A stretch of 64,000 bases of DNA from Mucilaginibacter myungsuensis (GCF_015222005.1 NZ_JADFFL010000002.1:186001-250000); one strand, 5' to 3'. Positions 9,084 to 18,545 are shown, numbered from the stretch's first letter. Notes: generated by a model from the letters alone, not told the origin. Program-made: numbers and translations.

Positions 9084-9130
9084 AACAAGACTATGCGGGC
9101 TAAAGGCCAACGTAGTCTTGTTTGTTTTTT
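9084..9130 (+). terminator. Rho-independent terminator after the hydroxyacid dehydrogenase gene
   Basis: CAAGACTA (9086-9093) pairs with TAGTCTTG (9113-9120), extended by flanking A-T pairs, and is followed by TTTGTTTTTT. Confidence 0.75.
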
Positions 9131-9136
9131 AACAAC

Positions 9137-9178
9137 CCGCCATAGCGTCCTTCTTAAAAAGGGAGGGCGGTTTTTTTT
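9137..9178 (+). terminator. Second terminator-like hairpin before greA
   Basis: CCGCC (9137-9141) pairs with GGCGG (9166-9170), with further inner pairing, and eight T residues follow directly. It is in tandem with the previous hairpin. Confidence 0.55.
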
Positions 9179-9211
9179 GGCGATATTTAAGCATATTAAT
9201 ATTTGTGAGTT

Positions 9212-9685
9212 ATGGCAGACGTGACCTATTACACCAAAGAGGGGTTAGAGAAATTAAAAGAGGAAGTTCAGTTTTTAAAAACCGAAGGTCGTGCGCAAAT
9301 AGCTAAGGCCATTGCCGAAGCAAGGGATAAAGGAGACCTTTCTGAAAATGCCGAATATGATGCCGCTAAAGAGGCCCAGGGCCACCACGAGACCAAGATC
9401 GCTAAACTGAGCGATGTATTGGCCAACGCCCGCTTACTGGACGAAAGCAAACTGGATACATCAAAAGTGTTAGCCTTATCTATAGTAAAGATCAAAAACC
9501 TGAAGAACAACGCTACCATGAGCTACCAATTGGTATCCGAGACCGAAGCCGACCTTAAAGCAGGTAAACTATCGGTAAGCTCGCCAATAGCAAAAGGTCT
9601 GTTAGGCAAAAAGGTAGGGGATAAGACCGAGATACAAGTACCGGCCGGCAAGATAGAGTTTGAAATAATAGAGATATCGCGGTAA
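9212..9685 (+). CDS. greA: Transcription elongation factor GreA
   Basis: GreA binds RNA polymerase and stimulates cleavage of backtracked transcripts. The 157-residue protein has the N-terminal coiled coil with the conserved acidic tip (RDKGDLSENAEYDAAKEAQ) and a C-terminal FKBP-like domain (ISVSSPIAKGLLGKKVGD region). The start ATG lies 6 nt after TAATATTTG, so a very short leader is likely. The next gene (HIT) follows in the same direction across a repeat-like spacer. Confidence 0.97.
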   Translation: MADVTYYTKEGLEKLKEEVQFLKTEGRAQIAKAIAEARDKGDLSENAEYDAAKEAQGHHETKIAKLSDVLANARLLDESKLDTSKVLALSIVKIKNLKNNATMSYQLVSETEADLKAGKLSVSSPIAKGLLGKKVGDKTEIQVPAGKIEFEIIEISR

Positions 9686-9799
9686 GCGAATTTCAGTGAC
9701 CGGTTGATCGGTGATCAGTGACTGGTAAAACAAATCGTTATTAAAAGGCGTTGAATTCCAAAACTGATCACTAATTGACCGATCACTAATCACCGACCC
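9686..9799. repeat. GATCACTGATCACCG-type spacer repeat
   Basis: The spacer is built of CAGTGACCGG, GATCGGTGATCAGTGACTGG and, in the opposite sense, CTGATCACTAATTGACCGAT and CACTAATCACCGACCC. These can pair across a central A+T segment. The last unit abuts the HIT start codon and resembles the unit before upp. Confidence 0.45.
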
Positions 9800-10216
9800 A
9801 TGTCAAGCATCTTTTCAAAAATAGTAGCCGGGGATATCCCCGCGTATAAAGTAGCCGAGAGTAACGATTTTTTGGCATTCCTGGATATTAGCCCACTTAC
9901 CGAGGGGCATACACTGGTCATCCCTAAAAAAGAGGTTGACCAATTATTTGATCTGGATGACGAGACCTACACCGGTCTGCAATTGTTCGCCAAGATCGTA
10001 GCGACCGGCTTAAAAAAAGCAACAGATGTAAAGCGCATTGGCGTGGTAGTAATGGGACTGGAAGTGCCGCATGCGCATATCCACCTCATCCCAATGAATA
10101 AGGCTGATGACATCAATTTCAGTAACGACAAACTAAAATACACCCCCGAGGAATTTGAGACCATTGCCAACGCCATTAAGGATGCGTTGCGGGAAGAACG
10201 GGAAGAAGAAGTATAA
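9800..10216 (+). CDS. HIT family hydrolase
   Basis: The 138-residue protein belongs to the histidine triad superfamily of nucleotide hydrolases (HinT/Fhit-like). The triad HAHIHLIPM lies near residues 91-99, and the N-terminal half shows SIFSKIVAGDIPAYKV and FLDISPLTEGHTLVIPK, typical of HinT. Substrates are likely adenosine phosphoramidates or dinucleotides. It probably shares a transcript with greA, since no terminator separates them. Confidence 0.93.
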   Translation: MSSIFSKIVAGDIPAYKVAESNDFLAFLDISPLTEGHTLVIPKKEVDQLFDLDDETYTGLQLFAKIVATGLKKATDVKRIGVVVMGLEVPHAHIHLIPMNKADDINFSNDKLKYTPEEFETIANAIKDALREEREEEV

Positions 10217-10860
10217 GGGAAACAGGCGGATCAAAATGATTCGCCTGTTTTGTTTGTATCTGCGTTATCGCTTTTCACACGTCGTTCTTTTGTCTTGACA
10301 CTAAAGAACCAAAAGGTCAAGACAGCGAAAATGCTTCCTTGTCCGCACAGGCCTTTGCCCTGCATGCCCGACAGAACCACAGGGCTGTACCTTGACGCCC
10401 CGCTGCGCACCCACAGCCCCCGCTTCTGCGCCAAGCTAATGTCCTCTCCCGCGCACAGGCCATCAGTTCTGCCGCGCCTCACCCGGAAGCAGATCGCTGT
10501 CGGAAGAACCCTCTCCCTGCCCTCTCCGGAGGAGAGGGTTCTTAAAAGAACTACTCAGGCGAACCGAACGACACCTTTCTCCCTCCGGCATTGGAAATCG
10601 CCGGGAACTGCTGTCCCTGCCTAAGCACAGACCATTCGTAGGAGAGTTACACGGCCGGGAGCTTTTCTTTTTGGTTCTTTTTCTTTTCGCGGGGAAAAGA
10701 AAAAGAACATCCACTGACATTCATATCGCACACAACCTATCCTAATGAAATACGAACGTGACATACGCGACGAAGCAATGAAGACCAACAATCCCGTCAC
10801 CTTTGTTAAATAATTGTTCCCACCACCATCATCCCTTAAACTATTCGTAAATTGCGCCTG
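10217..10860. repeat. Gene-free spacer containing a multi-hairpin element (10291-10708)
   Basis: No convincing gene was seen. The spacer carries three strong hairpins: TGTCTTGAC/GTCAAGACA (10291-10299 with 10316-10324), AAGAACCCTCTCC/GGAGAGGGTTCTT (10504-10516 with 10531-10543), and GTTCTTTTTCTTTTC/GAAAAGAAAAAGAAC (10674-10688 with 10694-10708). The middle is clearly richer in G+C than its neighbours. ORFs here read through the repeats and look artefactual. It is probably a repetitive element present elsewhere in the genome. Confidence 0.6.
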
Positions 10861-12288
10861 ATGCAAAGAGAACAGATCTCGGTTTTTGATATGTTTAAGA
10901 TCGGTATCGGGCCGTCGAGCTCGCATACCCTTGGTCCCTGGCGTGCCGCGCAGGCATTTGTGCAAACCCTGCAACAGCGCGATGTACTGCCCCTAGTGAC
11001 CGAAGTGAAGATACTCCTTTACGGGTCTTTAGCCAAAACAGGCAAAGGCCACGGTACAGATATCGCTATCCTTTTAGGACTTAGCGGCGATGACCCGGTG
11101 ACGTTTGATGTTAATCATATTGACTTTAAGGTAGACAACATCAAGTCGACCCAAAAGATGCAATTGGGCGGCTTGCAGGATATCACTTTCTCTTATGACG
11201 ATGATCTGCTGTTCCTTTTTGCCGAGAGTTTGCCCTTTCACCCTAACGCGGTCACTTTTCAGGCTTTTTTAAGTAACGGCAAGGCCGTAAGCGAGACCTA
11301 TTACTCTATAGGCGGTGGCTTTGTGGTAAAGGAAGGCGACGATGGCCAAGGTAAAACTGAGGTTGATCTGCCATTCGCGATTGATACCGCCGGCGACCTG
11401 CTGCACTGGGTACGCAAGACCGGATTGAAAATATCCGACGTGGTAATGGAGAATGAACTGGCCTGGCGTAGCGAGCAAGAGACCTGCAGTGGGGTGCTTA
11501 ATATCTTCCGCGTGCTAAAGGAATGCATTTATCGCGGCAGCCATACCAAAGGCTTTTTACCGGGCGGGTTGAATGTGGCGCGTCGTGCTAATAACTTAAA
11601 TAAGCGCCTGATCGGTGATGCAGCCTATACCAATTTTGATGAGTGGATAGCGGCTATCCGCAACACCGGGAACGGCTTTAAGAATACACTGGATTGGGTA
11701 AGCTGTTTCGCATTGGCGGTCAATGAAGAGAACGCGTCGTTCGGGCGCGTGGTGACCGCGCCAACCAATGGAGCCGCAGGTGTGATCCCTGCCGTGCTGA
11801 TGTATCTTATCGTTTTTTGCGAGGGCTACACCGACGATCAGGTTATCAAATTTATGCTGACCGCATCTGAGATAGGCAGCATCTTTAAAAAGGGTGCAAC
11901 CATATCTGCCGCCATGGGTGGTTGTCAAGCTGAGATCGGCGTATCATCGGCCATGGCCGCAGCCGCGCTTACCGAAAGTTTAGGCGGATCGCAACGGCAG
12001 GTATTAATGGCTGCTGAGATAGCCATGGAACACCACCTGGGCATGACCTGCGACCCGATCGGCGGCTTGGTGCAGGTCCCTTGCATCGAACGTAATACCA
12101 TGGGTGCCATTAAAGCTATCACCGCATCGCAATTAGCATTGCAAACTAATCCGGAGAACGCCAAAGTAAGTTTGGATGCTGTGGTAAAAACTATGTGGCA
12201 AACCGCTCAAGATATGAACTCGAAGTATAAAGAGACGGCAGATGGGGGATTGGCTATCAATATCCCTATTAGTTTGCCGGAATGTTAG
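10861..12288 (+). CDS. sdaA: L-serine ammonia-lyase (single-chain, iron-sulfur type)
   Basis: The enzyme deaminates L-serine to pyruvate using a [4Fe-4S] cluster. The 475-residue protein has the beta-domain start [22 protein letters not shown] and alpha-domain motifs [33 protein letters not shown] and [18 protein letters not shown], with the cluster cysteines in the last two. I start at the ATG at 10861; the frame extends three codons upstream only through a TTG. A short hairpin follows the stop. Confidence 0.95.
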   Translation: MQREQISVFDMFKIGIGPSSSHTLGPWRAAQAFVQTLQQRDVLPLVTEVKILLYGSLAKTGKGHGTDIAILLGLSGDDPVTFDVNHIDFKVDNIKSTQKMQLGGLQDITFSYDDDLLFLFAESLPFHPNAVTFQAFLSNGKAVSETYYSIGGGFVVKEGDDGQGKTEVDLPFAIDTAGDLLHWVRKTGLKISDVVMENELAWRSEQETCSGVLNIFRVLKECIYRGSHTKGFLPGGLNVARRANNLNKRLIGDAAYTNFDEWIAAIRNTGNGFKNTLDWVSCFALAVNEENASFGRVVTAPTNGAAGVIPAVLMYLIVFCEGYTDDQVIKFMLTASEIGSIFKKGATISAAMGGCQAEIGVSSAMAAAALTESLGGSQRQVLMAAEIAMEHHLGMTCDPIGGLVQVPCIERNTMGAIKAITASQLALQTNPENAKVSLDAVVKTMWQTAQDMNSKYKETADGGLAINIPISLPEC

Positions 12289-12299
12289 GCGACATGTTG

Positions 12300-12326
12300 G
12301 CTTCAATTTATGATTGAAGCTTTAAT
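12300..12326 (+). terminator. Hairpin after the serine ammonia-lyase gene
   Basis: GCTTCAAT (12300-12307) pairs with ATTGAAGC (12313-12320), followed by TTTAAT. The T-tract is weak. Confidence 0.45.
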
Positions 12327-12429
12327 GATCGGAACAAGTCTGCGACTTCGGAAAGTTCCAGCCATCTTAACCAAAAGAAAATCCGTCGTTGGGCGTGAAC
12401 TATTTTAAACCTATATATTGATCACTGAA

Positions 12430-13041
12430 ATGAAACCTTTTATCACAATTTTGACCGCAATGGTTATGCTGATGTCCTGCAAAGACAAAGAAGAAAAATT
12501 AAAAGACCAAATGATGCCCTTGTTAACAGACATCATTAAACAGGACAGTTTGGTAAGCAAAATAGATAGTCTTAGGATATTTAAAATAGATACGCTTACT
12601 GAATTAGATATTCAGGAAAGAATGATGCATCGTGTAAGAGCAAATATAGACCATTTTCAAAAACTATCGGATAATTCATTAGAGATCGCCAAGTTGAAAA
12701 TGTCGCAAGCGCAGAGCAGTATTTCATCTATGAAGTTGTCCCAAGCGATAGATGCCTATGACCTGGCCGATATCGAGAGAGACAACGCGGAAAAGTATGC
12801 AGAAGAGTCCAAGGATGAAGCGCAGCAAGCAAAGGCGTATAGCGACTCCAGTCAAAAATATATTAAGCTTTTGGAGGATCATGCTGCGCTAAGGAGAGCG
12901 CACCGTATAGACTCGGTAAAATTTAAAGGCTACATCGCCCGGTTCAAATTGTTAGGAGCCGACAAAGATAATGCTGCTGTTAAATTAGATTCGATGTACG
13001 TTTTTTTCAACGAAAATTTGAGAGTTATAAAAGGCTTTTAA
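12430..13041 (+). CDS. Coiled-coil lipoprotein of unknown function
   Basis: The ATG at 12430 gives a 203-residue protein with a short signal sequence ending in the lipobox LMSC (cysteine near residue 17), so it should be lipid-anchored. The rest is charged and helical, with heptad-like stretches (about 40-170) rich in Ala, Lys, Asp and Glu (AEKYAEESKDEAQQAKAY). No family was recognised. It stands alone between sdaA and the convergent Fe-S carrier gene, separated from the latter by a terminator hairpin. Confidence 0.65.
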   Translation: MKPFITILTAMVMLMSCKDKEEKLKDQMMPLLTDIIKQDSLVSKIDSLRIFKIDTLTELDIQERMMHRVRANIDHFQKLSDNSLEIAKLKMSQAQSSISSMKLSQAIDAYDLADIERDNAEKYAEESKDEAQQAKAYSDSSQKYIKLLEDHAALRRAHRIDSVKFKGYIARFKLLGADKDNAAVKLDSMYVFFNENLRVIKGF

Positions 13042-13055
13042 TTAAACCCTCAATG

Positions 13056-13096
13056 GAAACAAAAAACGGCCTCAAGTCTCCCTGAAGCCGTTTCCA
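13056..13096. terminator. Bidirectional terminator between convergent genes
   Basis: AAACGGC (13064-13070) pairs with GCCGTTT (13087-13093), with partial inner pairing. A-rich sequence lies on one side, as suits convergent genes. Confidence 0.65.
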
Positions 13097-13103
13097 AAAT
13101 ATC

Positions 13104-13457
13104 TTATACCGAGAACGATGTTCCGCAACCGCAGCTGCTGGCCGCATTAGGGTTGTTAAAGGTGAACCCGCGAGAGTTTAAGCCGTCTTGCCAATCTATT
13201 TGCATGCCGGCTAAATACATGCCGTGCGCTTTGTGCATATACACCTTAACACCTTGTATAAAGTAAATGGTGTCGCCGTCTTTTTGCTGGTCGAAACCTA
13301 ATACGTAGCTCATGCCCGAGCAGCCGCCACCTTCCACACCAACACGCAGACCGAACTCGTCGCCAAGGTCTTGCATATCTTTCAATTTATGTAACTCCTT
13401 AACCGCACCCTCGGTGAAGCTAACTGGCGCTATAGCAGTTTCAACAGCAGTACTCAT
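13104..13457 (-). CDS. A-type iron-sulfur carrier protein (HesB/IscA/SufA family)
   Basis: The 117-residue protein carries Fe-S clusters to apo-proteins. The three conserved cysteines are present: one in GGGCSGMSYVLGF and two in the C-terminal SSCGCGTSFSV. The N-terminus (TEGAVKELHKLKD) is also typical. Whether it acts as IscA, SufA or ErpA cannot be told. No suf or isc operon is beside it; Mrp and NifU-type partners lie about 21 kb away. Confidence 0.93.
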   Translation of the reverse strand: MSTAVETAIAPVSFTEGAVKELHKLKDMQDLGDEFGLRVGVEGGGCSGMSYVLGFDQQKDGDTIYFIQGVKVYMHKAHGMYLAGMQIDWQDGLNSRGFTFNNPNAASSCGCGTSFSV

Positions 13458-13550
13458 CTTAATTTTCCGTTTAAAGTGTTCAAATATAATGTTAAATGCT
13501 CAACTTTGTTCGGGCCGGCTTGTTAAATGACCTGTGCCTAACATTTGTAA

Positions 13551-14087
13551 ATGAACACTTCTTTAGTTGCCTTTTTATTCGAGATCCTTAAACTAACGAT
13601 AGCCGGTATTGGCGTGGTATGGGTTGCCATCTATTTAATAAAGCCATATCTGGACAAAAATGAGCGCCTGCAACTCATCGACCTAAAGAAAACCATCAGC
13701 GCACAAACGTTACCTTTACGCCTGCAAGCTTACGAGCGCGTGATATTATTGATCGACCGCATCAGTCCATCAACTTTATTAGTTCGTTTGAATGCGTCAG
13801 CCTATACCGCTGCTGAGTTGCATAGCATTGTAATCTCTGAAGTACGGAATGAGTTCCAACATAACGTTACCCAGCAATTGTATTTAAGCACTCGTGCATG
13901 GCAAATTACCCGAAAGATCAAGGACGACACCATCGCCTTATTTAATAATGTAGCCCGCTCTATTCCCGGCGACGCCAGCGGGTTAGAATATGGCAAAGCT
14001 ATCCTCGCCCATTTGAGCAACCTGGAGAATGACCCTTACGATGGCGCTATAGCCATCATTAAAACCGATCTGGAAGAACTCTTTTAA
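13551..14087 (+). CDS. Membrane-anchored protein of unknown function, upstream of the mutase gene
   Basis: This 178-residue protein has one N-terminal membrane helix (about residues 5-30, FLFEILKLTIAGIGVVWVAIYL) and a soluble remainder. The latter contains LPLRLQAYERVILLIDRISPS and EVRNEFQHNVTQQLYLSTRAWQ, the look of a conserved Bacteroidota family of unknown role. It ends 3 bp before the mutase ATG, so the two are surely co-transcribed. Any role in mutase function is inference from position only. Confidence 0.7.
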   Translation: MNTSLVAFLFEILKLTIAGIGVVWVAIYLIKPYLDKNERLQLIDLKKTISAQTLPLRLQAYERVILLIDRISPSTLLVRLNASAYTAAELHSIVISEVRNEFQHNVTQQLYLSTRAWQITRKIKDDTIALFNNVARSIPGDASGLEYGKAILAHLSNLENDPYDGAIAIIKTDLEELF

Positions 14088-14090
14088 ACC

Positions 14091-15641
14091 ATGGCCAACG
14101 AAAAGCATATCCAAACTACATCGGGCATACCTATTAAAGAGGTATACACCGAACCTTCGGATATGGCTGAACGCCCCGGCGAGTTCCCTTACACGCGCGG
14201 TATCCAGAAGGATATGTACCGTGGTAAGCTATGGACCATGCGGCAATATGCTGGTTTTAGCACCGCGGCCGAGTCTAATAAACGCTATCATTATTTATTA
14301 AGTCAGGGTACAATGGGCCTCTCCGTCGCCTTTGACCTGCCTACACAGATCGGATATGATTCGGACCATCCTATGTCAGAAGGAGAGGTCGGGAAGGTCG
14401 GTGTGGCGATAGATTCCTTAAAAGATATGGAGATACTGTTCGATGGTATTGAATTGCAAAAGATCACCACCAGCATGACCATCAATGCCACAGCGCCTAT
14501 TCTGCTGGCCATGTACATCGCTTTAGCCAAAAAACAAGGCGCAGACCTCGCTCAACTATCCGGCACCATCCAGAACGATATATTAAAGGAATATGCTGCG
14601 CGTGGCACCTATATCTACCCGCCTGCGCCGTCTATGCGGTTGATCACCGATGTTTTTGAGTATTGCGCTAAAGAAGTACCTAAATGGAATACGATATCTA
14701 TCTCCGGCTATCACATCCGCGAGGCGGGATCTACGGCGGTGCAGGAGCTGGCCTTTACCTTGGCTAACGGGAAAACCTATTTAAAGGCTGCTTTAGAAAA
14801 GGGACTGGATATAAACGTATTCGCTCGAAGATTATCCTTCTTCTTCAACTGCCATAATAACTTTTTTGAGGAGATAGCCAAGTTCCGCGCGGCAAGGCGC
14901 ATGTGGGCCAATATTACTAAAGAGTTGGGCGCAACCCATCCCGATGCGCAAAAGCTGCGTTTCCACTCGCAAACGGGCGGATCTACACTGACCGCGCAGC
15001 AACCCTATAATAATATAGTGCGGGTGAGTAACCAAGCCTTGGCGGCTGTTTTAGGTGGCACGCAGTCCTTACATACCAATGGCTTTGATGAAGCGCTCTC
15101 CCTACCTACCGAGGAAGCCGCTCGCATAGCCCTGCGTACCCAGCAGATCATCGCTTTTGAAAGCGGGGTGACCGATACGGTAGACCCGCTGGCCGGATCT
15201 TATTTTGTAGAGTTGCTGACGGACGAGATGGTAAAGGCCGCCCAGATCTACATTGATAAGATAGATGCCATGGGCGGATCTGTGAAAGCGATAGAGAACG
15301 ACTACATTCAGCAGCAGATCGGGGCCTCTGCTTATGAATATCAGCGGGCGGTAGAGTCGGGCGACAGGGTGATCATCGGCGTAAATAAGTACGTAGAAAA
15401 TGAGCCTGAACAAGGCGATATTTTCAGGGTAAATGATACCATCCGAACCCACCAGATCGACCAAATTTTAGCTTTAAAAAACACCCGAAATATGGCCGTT
15501 TTAGGCCCAATTTTGGCCGATTTGAAAGAGGCTGCAAAAGGGACAGAAAATGTGATGCCTTTTATCCTTCGCGCTGTCGAAAACTATTCCACACTGGGCG
15601 AGATCGCCGACATATTCCGTGAAGTTTTTGGCGAGTATTAA
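14091..15641 (+). CDS. Methylmalonyl-CoA mutase-family large subunit without B12 domain
   Basis: The 516-residue protein is the substrate-binding TIM-barrel part of an acyl-CoA mutase. Motifs include [13 protein letters not shown] (residues 51-63), [37 protein letters not shown] and [13 protein letters not shown]. Tyr53 in YAGFST and Arg183 in PSMRLIT match the residues that select methylmalonyl-CoA, whereas isobutyryl-CoA mutases have Phe and Gln at these places. The protein ends where the cobalamin-binding domain (DxHxxG) should begin, so a separate small subunit must exist elsewhere. No MeaB-like G protein is adjacent. Confidence 0.88.
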   Translation: MANEKHIQTTSGIPIKEVYTEPSDMAERPGEFPYTRGIQKDMYRGKLWTMRQYAGFSTAAESNKRYHYLLSQGTMGLSVAFDLPTQIGYDSDHPMSEGEVGKVGVAIDSLKDMEILFDGIELQKITTSMTINATAPILLAMYIALAKKQGADLAQLSGTIQNDILKEYAARGTYIYPPAPSMRLITDVFEYCAKEVPKWNTISISGYHIREAGSTAVQELAFTLANGKTYLKAALEKGLDINVFARRLSFFFNCHNNFFEEIAKFRAARRMWANITKELGATHPDAQKLRFHSQTGGSTLTAQQPYNNIVRVSNQALAAVLGGTQSLHTNGFDEALSLPTEEAARIALRTQQIIAFESGVTDTVDPLAGSYFVELLTDEMVKAAQIYIDKIDAMGGSVKAIENDYIQQQIGASAYEYQRAVESGDRVIIGVNKYVENEPEQGDIFRVNDTIRTHQIDQILALKNTRNMAVLGPILADLKEAAKGTENVMPFILRAVENYSTLGEIADIFREVFGEY

Positions 15642-16056
15642 AAGACTGAATACTTGCACTTTACATTATTTTGCTAAAGACGCTGTATTTGCACAAATAG
15701 CTGAATATCATTAAATTAACATCACCTTACTGGTTTATCAACAAATAAATTAAAGTAAAATTAACTTCAATTTAATCAAACATTTATGCCACCTTTGGCG
15801 TATAATTGATTGTTAATAAAACTATCTGCCAAAATTTGCGCTTCTAAAAATTCCTCACAACACAACGTTGTATTTTTTAGTCAAAGTGGACAAAAAGTGG
15901 ACAAAAAAGCCCCCTTTCGGGTCGTTCGAGGCAATTATTTTTTATTTCAGTTTTTTAATTTTTTATTGAGGATTTTTTTGAATATTCGATGTTCCATAGG
16001 CGGCACATTTGGGTGTTCGAGTATGTGGTGTAAATCAAGATATTAAGAGTTACCGT
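15642..16056. other. A+T-rich dnaA upstream region with tandem AGTGGACAAAAA repeats
   Basis: No gene was seen. AGTGGACAAAAA occurs twice in immediate tandem (15885-15896 and 15896-15907). Its reverse complement TTTTTGTCCACT resembles a DnaA box with two mismatches. TTATCAACA near 15736 is one base from TTATCCACA. A long T-rich run precedes dnaA. This could be the dnaA promoter with autoregulatory sites, or part of an origin. Confidence 0.45.
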
Positions 16057-17484
16057 ATGGAAAAAACTTGTACCAACGTTTGGAATAATTGCCTTCAGAT
16101 CATTAAAGACAATATCCCGGCCCAGAGTTTTAAGACCTGGTTCGAGCCGATAAAGTCACTTAGATTGGAAGGGAGCATTCTTACGATACAGGTGCCGAGC
16201 TTGTTTTTTTATGAGTGGTTAGAAGAACACTATGTGGGTCTTTTGCGTAAAACCATCAAGAAACAACTTGGCGAGGACGGACGCTTAGAATACAATATCG
16301 TGGTTGAACAATCTTCATCAAGCAAACCATATACTACCAATATGCCATCAAATGGCAACGGGGCCGAAGGCAAGAACCAATCTATGCCTATCCCTATCGC
16401 CATTAATAAGGATATCAAAAACCCTTTTGTTATCCCAGGCTTAAAAAAGTTGAACGTTGACCCTCAGCTGAACCAGAATTACACTTTTGATAATTTTGTA
16501 GAGGGCGATTGTAACCGTTTGGCACGCTCTGCTGGTTATGCTGTAGCCGCGAAACCGGGTGGTACTTCGTTCAATCCTTTGATGATATACGGAGGTGTTG
16601 GTTTAGGCAAGACCCACCTGGTGCAAGCCATCGGTAACGAGATCAAGCGTACCCTGCCTGATAAGGTGGTGCTATATGTATCGTGCGAGAAATTTACCCA
16701 GCAATTTGTTGATGCGCTGAAACACAACAACATCAACGATTTTGTGAATTTCTATCAAGCGATAGATGTGCTGATCATGGACGATGTGCACAACTTTGCC
16801 GGTAAAGAAAAAACTCAGGATTTCTTCTTCCACATCTTCAACCACTTACACCAGACCGGTCGCCAGCTGATCATCACATCAGATAAAGCGCCTAAGGATC
16901 TGTCGGGTTTAGAAGAGCGTTTATTGTCCCGCTTTAAATGGGGCCTTTCAGCCGATCTGCAAGTGCCTGATCTGGAGACCCGTATGGCTATCCTGAAGAC
17001 CAAGGTATATCAGGATGGTATAGACCTGCCGCATGAGGTATTGGAGTATGTTGCTCACAACATCGACAATAACGTGCGTGAGTTGGAAGGTGCTATGGTA
17101 TCGTTATTGGCTCAATCTACACTGAACCGTAAAGAGATAGATCTGAACCTCGCCAAACAAATGCTGAAGAACTTCATCAAGAACTCTACTAAAGAGATAT
17201 CGATGGAGTACATCCAGAGTCTTGTTTGCGAGTACTTTGAGGTGCCTATCGAGATGGTTAAATCGCAGACCCGCAAGCGCGAGATCGTGCAGGCGCGTCA
17301 GATATCCATGTATCTGGCCAAGGCGCATACCAAGAGTTCACTGAAATCTATCGGGCATTTCTTTGGCGGTCGCGACCACTCTACCGTGATCTATGCTTGC
17401 CAAACTGTAGAGGATCTGATCGATACCGACAAGAAATTTAAAGGCTACGTGGCCGACATTCAGAAGAAATTAAAGATGTCGTAA
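16057..17484 (+). CDS. dnaA: Chromosomal replication initiator protein DnaA
   Basis: DnaA binds oriC and opens the duplex. The 475-residue protein has domain I (TNVWNNCLQIIKDNIPAQSFKTWFEP), a variable linker, the AAA+ domain with Walker A GGVGLGKT at 179-186 and Walker B VLIMDDVH near 238-245, and the domain IV DNA-binding signature GGRDHSTVIYA. I start at ATG 16057; the frame runs 16 codons further up only from a TTG, and those residues are not DnaA-like. A 15-bp terminator stem follows the gene. Confidence 0.97.
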   Translation: MEKTCTNVWNNCLQIIKDNIPAQSFKTWFEPIKSLRLEGSILTIQVPSLFFYEWLEEHYVGLLRKTIKKQLGEDGRLEYNIVVEQSSSSKPYTTNMPSNGNGAEGKNQSMPIPIAINKDIKNPFVIPGLKKLNVDPQLNQNYTFDNFVEGDCNRLARSAGYAVAAKPGGTSFNPLMIYGGVGLGKTHLVQAIGNEIKRTLPDKVVLYVSCEKFTQQFVDALKHNNINDFVNFYQAIDVLIMDDVHNFAGKEKTQDFFFHIFNHLHQTGRQLIITSDKAPKDLSGLEERLLSRFKWGLSADLQVPDLETRMAILKTKVYQDGIDLPHEVLEYVAHNIDNNVRELEGAMVSLLAQSTLNRKEIDLNLAKQMLKNFIKNSTKEISMEYIQSLVCEYFEVPIEMVKSQTRKREIVQARQISMYLAKAHTKSSLKSIGHFFGGRDHSTVIYACQTVEDLIDTDKKFKGYVADIQKKLKMS

Positions 17485-17504
17485 ACTGTGCGAAAAAAGC
17501 ATAA

Positions 17505-17539
17505 AAAAGGTGGATATTTTGATGAAATATCCACCTTTT
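17505..17539 (+). terminator. dnaA terminator
   Basis: A perfect 15-bp stem, AAAAGGTGGATATTT (17505-17519) with AAATATCCACCTTTT (17525-17539), and a 5-nt loop. It ends in TTTT. Confidence 0.85.
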
Positions 17540-17604
17540 GCATTTTACGGCAACGCCGGCAACCAAATGGTTGCGAATGGTCAACTCATTGCTCACGGTG
17601 TTCA

Positions 17605-17770
17605 TGTTCACGGTGAACACAAGGCACCCGATATGCGTAACCTACTGAATATCAGTATATATTTTTGACGTCGTGAACAAGGCGCTGATGAACGCGTTAA
17701 CTAAATCGTTGATAATTAACACCTTGACTAAATGCAGGCCAAAATTTGCCGTGAACGATCGTGAACAAGG
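17605..17770. repeat. CGTGAACAAGG repeat cluster downstream of dnaA
   Basis: In the gene-free stretch 17540-17914, TGTTCAC-G-GTGAACA (17605-17619) is a perfect palindrome. CGTGAACAAGG occurs exactly at 17672-17682 and 17760-17770, CGTGAAC also at 17750-17756, and GTGAACACAAGG at 17613-17624. The reverse complement TTGTTCACG has the TTnTnCAC pattern of DnaA boxes. Candidate origin-associated or DnaA-regulatory sites; unproven. Confidence 0.5.
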
Positions 17771-17914
17771 ATAGGAGGGTATCCCCCGCCTGTTGAAAGG
17801 CGAAGTAAGTGGACGGCATTACCGATCCGCATATTCGTCATTTGCATAGCGGCAACGCCCTCTCACTATGGGTCAACAGACCCTTAAACCCTATCAAACT
17901 TATTTAAAGACACA

Positions 17915-18463
17915 TTACACGTGCACCCCTTCAGCGATCTCCTCGATCATCTTTTTATTGAAGGCAGGCAGGTCATCGGGTTTGCGGCTGGTCACCAGGC
18001 CTTGGTCGGTCACTACTTCTTCATCGATCCAATGTGCGCCCGCGTTCTTCAGATCCGTTTGTAGCGATGGGTATGATGTTAGGGTGCGCCCGCCGATCAG
18101 TCCGGTCTCGATCAGCACTTGCGGACCGTGGCAGATGGCTGCAACAGGTTTGCCCTCATCTAAAAACGCTGATACAAATGCTACTGCCGATGCGCTTTGA
18201 CGCAACTTGTCCGGGTTCAACACGCCGCCCGGCAACATTAGTGCATCGTAATCATCCGGGCTAACATCACTCAAATTCTTGTCAACATCAACCTCAATAC
18301 CCCAATCGGTATGGTTCCAGGCTTTGATCTTGCCTGTTTTTGGCGATACGATGTGCACAGTTGCGCCGGCGGCCTCTAATGCCTCTTTAGGGCTGGTCAA
18401 TTCTATTTGCTCAAATCCTTCTTCCGTAAGGATGGCTACTTTTTTTCCACTTAAACTTGCCAT
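17915..18463 (-). CDS. DJ-1/PfpI family protein (type 1 glutamine amidotransferase-like)
   Basis: The 182-residue protein matches the PfpI/YhbO subgroup: KVAILTEEGFEQIELTSP (with the conserved acidic residue), DALMLPGGVLNPDKLR, and the nucleophile elbow VAAICHGPQVL with Cys111-His112. Members have been described as proteases, chaperones or protein/nucleotide deglycases; the exact activity is unsettled. The ATG at 18463 fits family length. It is a stand-alone gene between dnaA and a repeat. Confidence 0.9.
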   Translation of the reverse strand: MASLSGKKVAILTEEGFEQIELTSPKEALEAAGATVHIVSPKTGKIKAWNHTDWGIEVDVDKNLSDVSPDDYDALMLPGGVLNPDKLRQSASAVAFVSAFLDEGKPVAAICHGPQVLIETGLIGGRTLTSYPSLQTDLKNAGAHWIDEEVVTDQGLVTSRKPDDLPAFNKKMIEEIAEGVHV

Positions 18464-18545
18464 AATTTATTTTTCATTTAGATGTACATTAACTACATCG
18501 TAAATAAATTATAGTTTAAGGAAAGTTAAAATGAGCTTGCTTAAG

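Noticed and set aside
10231..10974. Several ORFs of 83-124 codons on both strands
   Set aside because: They read through inverted repeats and give basic, low-complexity proteins typical of repeat DNA.
17605..17770. CGTGAACAAGG copies as an attachment site or integron-like array
   Set aside because: No integrase, no regular unit length and no cargo genes; a DnaA-type or regulatory role is more plausible.
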